Source: Planctomycetaceae bacterium
GTDB taxonomy: Bacteria; Planctomycetota; Planctomycetia; Pirellulales; Pirellulaceae
Direction of reading: 5' to 3'
Assembly: GCA_024642765.1 (NCBI GenBank)
Contig: JAHEAM010000133.1
Coordinates: forward strand, 1 to 9,103
DNA length: 9,103 bases
Part shown: piece after piece, positions 6,761 through 9,103 of the stretch
Layout: each line of letters begins with the position of its first letter
How positions within the stretch are numbered: the stretch's first letter is position 1
Translations under genes and position numbers: made by a program
Notes under the pieces: model-generated
Seen by the model: only the letters and a program-made list of their open reading frames with translations
The model's database searches: none
Told to the model about the DNA's origin: nothing

Positions 6761-7210
6761 TTAGAACAGTTTTCGTGAGTCTAGCAAGATTGTTACTGGC
6801 CCGTCGTTTATCAAAGCGACTTGCATGTCAGCCCCGAATCGTCCAGTTGCTACGCCCCTGCCCCGCAATTTGACGCCTTCAATGAATGCCTCGTATAAGG
6901 CATTACCAATTTCCGGGGGTGCTGCATCGACAAAGCTTGGGCGTCGACCGCGACGAGCATCACCGAGCAATGTGAATTGGCTCACAACTAACAGGTGCCC
7001 CTCGACATCCTCGACGGAAAGGTTCATCTTGCCAACGGTATCGTCAAAAATCCGTAGCGTTAGAATTTTGTCAACCATGAACGCAACATCGTGCGGCGTG
7101 TCACCTTTTTCGACACCGAGCAGAACGACAATTCCATGAGGAATGGCGCCGACAATTTCCTCGCCGACGGTGACGGAAGCGGCACCTGATCTTTGGACGA
7201 CAGCTCGCAT
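6761..7210 (-). CDS. dtd: D-aminoacyl-tRNA deacylase
   Basis: A 149-residue cytosolic homodimeric enzyme that hydrolyses D-amino acids (and glycine mischarged on tRNA-Ala) from tRNAs, protecting translation fidelity. The opening MRAVVQRSGAASVTV is typical. The catalytic threonine is in SQFTLLGD (S77-D84). The cross-subunit Gly-cisPro chirality filter is GPVT at 137-140. RRGRRPSF at 86-93 is also a standard block. Length matches the usual 145-150, so the gene is complete. No Shine-Dalgarno sequence is visible before the ATG (upstream bases are A- and C-rich). It is divergent from pdxA, the two starts being 124 bases apart, and its 3' end faces the hydrolase gene. Confidence 0.96.
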   Translation of the reverse strand: MRAVVQRSGAASVTVGEEIVGAIPHGIVVLLGVEKGDTPHDVAFMVDKILTLRIFDDTVGKMNLSVEDVEGHLLVVSQFTLLGDARRGRRPSFVDAAPPEIGNALYEAFIEGVKLRGRGVATGRFGADMQVALINDGPVTILLDSRKLF

Positions 7211-7323
7211 GGGTTTGGCTTTTAGTTTTGAAAGTGGCTATGGAACAATTGCGTCCCTTATCGAAACGATTGGCAAGCATTAGACTTTGTTCAAAAGCAA
7301 AATTGCACCGATTTTGTATTATC

Positions 7324-7329
7324 AAGAGG
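7324..7329 (+). promoter_or_regulatory. Ribosome binding site that selects the pdxA TTG start at 7335
   Basis: AAGAGG lies five bases upstream of TTG 7335. The alternative TTG at 7287 has no such site and would add 16 residues (MFKSKIAPILYY...) not expected in the family. Confidence 0.5.
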
Positions 7330-7334
7330 TTAGT

Positions 7335-8423
7335 TTGAGTTACGTTTCAGAATTGAACAAGCCGTTGTTGGCGATCACGATGGGCGATCCTGCCGGTGTC
7401 GGGCCTGAGATCATTGTTGGAAGTTGGCGAAACGACCGCGCTCTGGCCACCGGTCGACGATTTGTGATTGGCAGGAAAATCGTTTTACAACGGGCGGTCG
7501 AACTGTTGGGATGCGACATGGAAGTTGTTTCGATTCGAGATCTGAACGATGTTGATGATCGATCGGACCGTATTCCTGTCTGGGAGATCGATGTTGATTG
7601 CGATCATTGTGCTGTGCGATCGGTTTCCGCAATTGCGGGGCAAGCGGCGATAGAATCTGTGAGCGTCGCAGCGAAATTCGCGATGAACAAACAAATCGAT
7701 GGCATTGTAACCGCACCGCTCAACAAGGCGGCGATTCATTTGGCCGGATTCAAGGTTCCTGGTCACACCGAGTTTCTTGCAGAACAATGCGGTGTCGAAA
7801 AAGTCGCGATGATGTTGTACTTGCCACCTGCGGCAGTGGCGACGAAACGTATCCAAAAGTATCAAGCCGAAAATATTGGTTTGGGTGTTGTTCACGTGAC
7901 GCTGCACACGGCGCTCAGAAATGTCTTTGCGGAAATGACGAACAACAAAATCCAGGAGACTTGCCGATTGGCGAATCGGTTTGCGGAGGCGATGTTAGCG
8001 GCCGATGGATTTGCGCGTGCCCCGCGGGTGGGTGTCGCTGCCCTCAATCCGCATGGCGGAGAAGGCGGTCTGTTTGGCGACGAAGAAATCGAAACAATCG
8101 GACCTGCGGTTGCTGCTGTTCATGCCGCTGGATTTTCGGCTACTGGGCCCCTGCCCTGCGATACGTTGATGCATCGAGCTGCTGCGGGCGAATTCGATGT
8201 TGTCGTTGCGATGTATCACGACCAAGGGCATATAGCCTTGAAACTCTTGGAGCTACAGCAGGCCGTCAATATTACATTGGGACTACCTATCATTCGTACC
8301 AGCGTCGCCCATGGAACAGCCTTCGATATCGCTTGGAAGGGCATTGCCCAATCAGGCAGCATGGTCGAAGCGATCGTCGCCGCTGCCAAACTTGCGAAGA
8401 ATCTACAGTGGATCAATTGGTGA
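7335..8423 (+). CDS. pdxA: 4-hydroxythreonine-4-phosphate dehydrogenase
   Basis: A 362-residue enzyme of the DXP-dependent vitamin B6 pathway. It oxidises 4-phosphohydroxy-L-threonine with NAD; the decarboxylated product is condensed with deoxyxylulose phosphate by PdxJ. TMGDPAGVGPEI is at 15-26. VTAPLNK at 125-131 and PGHTEFLAE at 142-150 carry the first metal-binding histidine (H144). LHTALRNVF at 190-198 gives the second (H191), and MYHDQGHIALKLL at 293-305 gives the third (H295). ALNPHGGEGGLFGDEE at 236-251 and RTSVAHGTAFDIA at 321-333 are other hallmarks. It is about 30 residues longer than the E. coli enzyme (329), partly from a region around 160-185 (LYLPPAAVATKRIQKYQAEN) before the second metal ligand. 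The start is TTG, chosen for AAGAGG five bases upstream. No other B6 gene is in view. Confidence 0.95.
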   Translation: MSYVSELNKPLLAITMGDPAGVGPEIIVGSWRNDRALATGRRFVIGRKIVLQRAVELLGCDMEVVSIRDLNDVDDRSDRIPVWEIDVDCDHCAVRSVSAIAGQAAIESVSVAAKFAMNKQIDGIVTAPLNKAAIHLAGFKVPGHTEFLAEQCGVEKVAMMLYLPPAAVATKRIQKYQAENIGLGVVHVTLHTALRNVFAEMTNNKIQETCRLANRFAEAMLAADGFARAPRVGVAALNPHGGEGGLFGDEEIETIGPAVAAVHAAGFSATGPLPCDTLMHRAAAGEFDVVVAMYHDQGHIALKLLELQQAVNITLGLPIIRTSVAHGTAFDIAWKGIAQSGSMVEAIVAAAKLAKNLQWINW

Positions 8424-8451
8424 TTGAGCGTGCGCGTTATCGGTCATAAAT

Positions 8452-8486
8452 AAAGCTACAGTTGATTTCGGTACAAACCTAGCTTT
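8452..8486 (+). repeat. Inverted repeat between pdxA and the SIMPL gene
   Basis: AAAGCTA (8452-8458) and TAGCTTT (8480-8486) are perfect complements around 21 bases, starting 28 bases after the pdxA stop. A weak stem of low GC; it may be part of the pdxA transcript end or a protein site. There is no T-run. Confidence 0.25.
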
Positions 8487-8522
8487 GAATGTGAAACTTG
8501 AATTTGTTAATTTCGGTAAACC
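8465..8522 (+). repeat. Direct repeat overlapping the SIMPL promoter
   Basis: ATTTCGGTACAAACC (8465-8479) and ATTTCGGTAAACC (8510-8522) share ATTTCGGTA and AACC, differing by two inserted bases, and start 45 bases apart. The second copy sits in the spacer of the candidate promoter at 8504-8531, as an operator would. Confidence 0.3.
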
Positions 8523-8531
8523 ACATAAAAT
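8504..8531 (+). promoter_or_regulatory. Candidate sigma-70-type promoter for the SIMPL gene
   Basis: TTGTTA (8504-8509) and TAAAAT (8526-8531) are 16 bases apart and match 4 of 6 and 5 of 6 consensus positions. Transcription would start near 8538, giving a leader of about 44 bases that includes the ribosome site GGAG at 8570-8573. Confidence 0.4.
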
Positions 8532-8581
8532 ACGTTTGATTCAATTGCTTGACCAACTCCTATCATTTTGGAGACATCGCC

Positions 8582-8863
8582 GTGAAAAATCGCTTTTTGG
8601 TTGTAGTGTGTATAGCAACTTTATTAGCCGGAGTCTCAACTATGAACGGCCAAGAACCTCTGCCAACGATTTCTGTCAGCGGCTCCGCTGAAGTTCGTGT
8701 TGTGCCAGACGAAGTCATGATTACGGCCTCGGTCCATTCGCGAGCGAAGACTTTGGCGGAAGCCTCAAAAGACAATGGCAAAAAAATTGAGCAAGCATCG
8801 CTTTTCGAGCCTGAAGGGATCGCAGCCATTGACTGCTGTGATCCCTTTTGGATCAAGTTGTGA
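8582..8863 (+). CDS. SIMPL-domain (DUF541) secreted protein, C-terminally truncated, probable pseudogene
   Basis: A 93-codon frame starting with GTG, with GGAG eight bases upstream. Residues 1-23 (MKNRFLVVVCIATLLAGVST...) look like a Sec signal peptide: short basic start, hydrophobic core, no lipobox cysteine. From 29 to 71 the sequence follows the start of the SIMPL/DUF541 domain: TISVSGSAEVRVVPDEVMI, then a helix-like segment with ASKDNGKKIEQ. SIMPL proteins are usually about 220-250 residues, periplasmic, and of poorly known role. Here similarity stops at about codon 71 (base 8794). The last 22 residues (ASLFEPEGIAAIDCCDPF...) are encoded by a hairpin-forming sequence, and I find no SIMPL continuation in any frame to the window's end. 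A simple frameshift in the A7 run at 8780-8786 does not restore it, since both shifted frames stop at once. Deletion or replacement of the 3' part is the likely explanation. Confidence 0.7.
   Translation: MKNRFLVVVCIATLLAGVSTMNGQEPLPTISVSGSAEVRVVPDEVMITASVHSRAKTLAEASKDNGKKIEQASLFEPEGIAAIDCCDPFWIKL
8814..8847 (+). terminator. Strong hairpin inside the truncated end of the SIMPL frame
   Basis: Thirteen pairs (one G-U) form between 8814-8826 (AAGGGATCGCAGC) and 8835-8847 (GCTGTGATCCCTT) around an 8-base loop. TT and then GG follow, so the U-tract is short. It may end transcription of the broken gene, or be part of an intergenic repeat element. Confidence 0.45.
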
Positions 8864-8929
8864 TGCGACCGCAAACGGGTGATGGCCATTCGATTATCAC
8901 CGGCTAATGGCTGTGATCTCTCCGAGATC
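8818..8929. repeat. Nested inverted repeats in non-coding sequence after the SIMPL remnant
   Basis: GATCGCAGCCATT (8818-8830) is complementary, 12 of 13, to AATGGCTGTGATC (8906-8918). GCTGTGATC occurs directly repeated at 8835-8843 and 8910-8918. GGTGAT (8878-8883) pairs with ATCACC (8896-8901), and GATCTC-TCC-GAGATC (8915-8929) is a tight hairpin. The arms compete for partners. Nothing here codes for protein. The pattern suits a repetitive intergenic element, but only one copy is visible in the window. Confidence 0.45.
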
Positions 8930-8999
8930 GACGAAACCGTGCAACTTCAAAACTTACGCATTCGGGTTGAAAAAAGGGGAAGTTATTTCGGGCCAATTC

Positions 9000-9103
9000 C
9001 TATGGTTGTTTATCGACAGGGTAGAACAGAAACATCTTGATGCGTGAGAGGTAATCGGCGGTGGCGTCGATTGGGTCGTAGCCTTCGGAAGAAATTCGAA
9101 ACC
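9000..9103 (-). CDS. C-terminal end of an unrecognised protein (partial, runs off the right edge)
   Basis: On the minus strand, one frame from the right edge reads 33 codons to a TAG at 9000-9002. It includes EGYDPIDATADYLSRIKMF and ends FLFYPVDKQP. Codon choice looks like real coding sequence (gac, gcc, atc, tac, ctc frequent) and the other two minus-strand frames look non-coding. The gene start lies outside the window. I do not recognise the family; the sequence is amphipathic with no clear membrane segment. The gene points toward the SIMPL remnant, so the two are convergent, with the repeat-rich stretch between them. Confidence 0.5.
   Translation of the reverse strand, partial: FRISSEGYDPIDATADYLSRIKMFLFYPVDKQP

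Noticed and set aside
7317..7322. TATTAT as a -10 box for pdxA
   Set aside because: It lies only 12 bases before the start codon and next to the ribosome site, with no -35 at a suitable distance.
7287..7334. TTG at 7287 as the pdxA start
   Set aside because: No ribosome site before it, and the extra residues do not fit the family; TTG 7335 has AAGAGG at good spacing.
7598..8449. 283-codon plus-strand frame overlapping pdxA
   Set aside because: Extremely Cys/Arg/Ser-rich, typical of a shifted reading of a real gene; the pdxA frame carries all family motifs.
1..9103. tRNA/rRNA genes, CRISPR arrays, toxin-antitoxin or defence gene sets
   Set aside because: No repeat-spacer pattern, no tRNA-like arm sequences and no fitting protein families were seen; the genes are core metabolism and tRNA maintenance.

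Overview
The window looks like an ordinary chromosomal segment of a member of the Planctomycetota, probably Pirellulales-like. This is an inference from several things together: moderate GC, sparse Shine-Dalgarno sequences, frequent GTG/TTG starts, a Ser/Thr protein kinase gene set between housekeeping genes, an HTTM-type membrane protein, and a long-tailed CvpA. No sequence search was possible. I found no phage, CRISPR, transposase or toxin-antitoxin gene, and no convincing new multi-gene system.

Layout. Positions 1-4481 are a co-directional (+) block: the 3' part of an HTTM/gamma-carboxylase-like membrane protein, then asd (aspartate-semialdehyde dehydrogenase), truA (tRNA pseudouridine synthase; its start overlaps the asd stop by 13 bases), a small cytosolic Ser/Thr kinase, and accA (acetyl-CoA carboxylase carboxyltransferase alpha). 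Next is a 480-base stretch with no credible gene (4482-4961), toward which accA and the minus-strand cvpA converge. cvpA is divergent from a YdjM-like (DUF457) membrane hydrolase gene at 6026-6748. The 293-base space between them holds a good candidate promoter for cvpA and inverted repeats in front of the hydrolase gene. The hydrolase gene converges on dtd (minus strand) with only 12 bases between them. dtd is divergent from pdxA (vitamin B6 synthesis). After pdxA comes a gene start with promoter, ribosome binding site, signal peptide and the first part of a SIMPL (DUF541) domain. It loses family similarity after about 71 codons and runs into a hairpin-rich non-coding stretch. The right edge holds the last 33 codons of an unrecognised minus-strand gene.

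How the genes fit together. asd supplies the aspartate branch (lysine/diaminopimelate, threonine, methionine), accA starts fatty acid synthesis, pdxA makes the PLP precursor, and truA and dtd maintain tRNA quality. These are core functions with no obvious joint pathway. The points most worth checking are the broken SIMPL gene with its nested inverted repeats, the kinase with a poor glycine loop inside a housekeeping run, the 5' inverted repeat of the hydrolase gene, and the unexplained 480-base gap.
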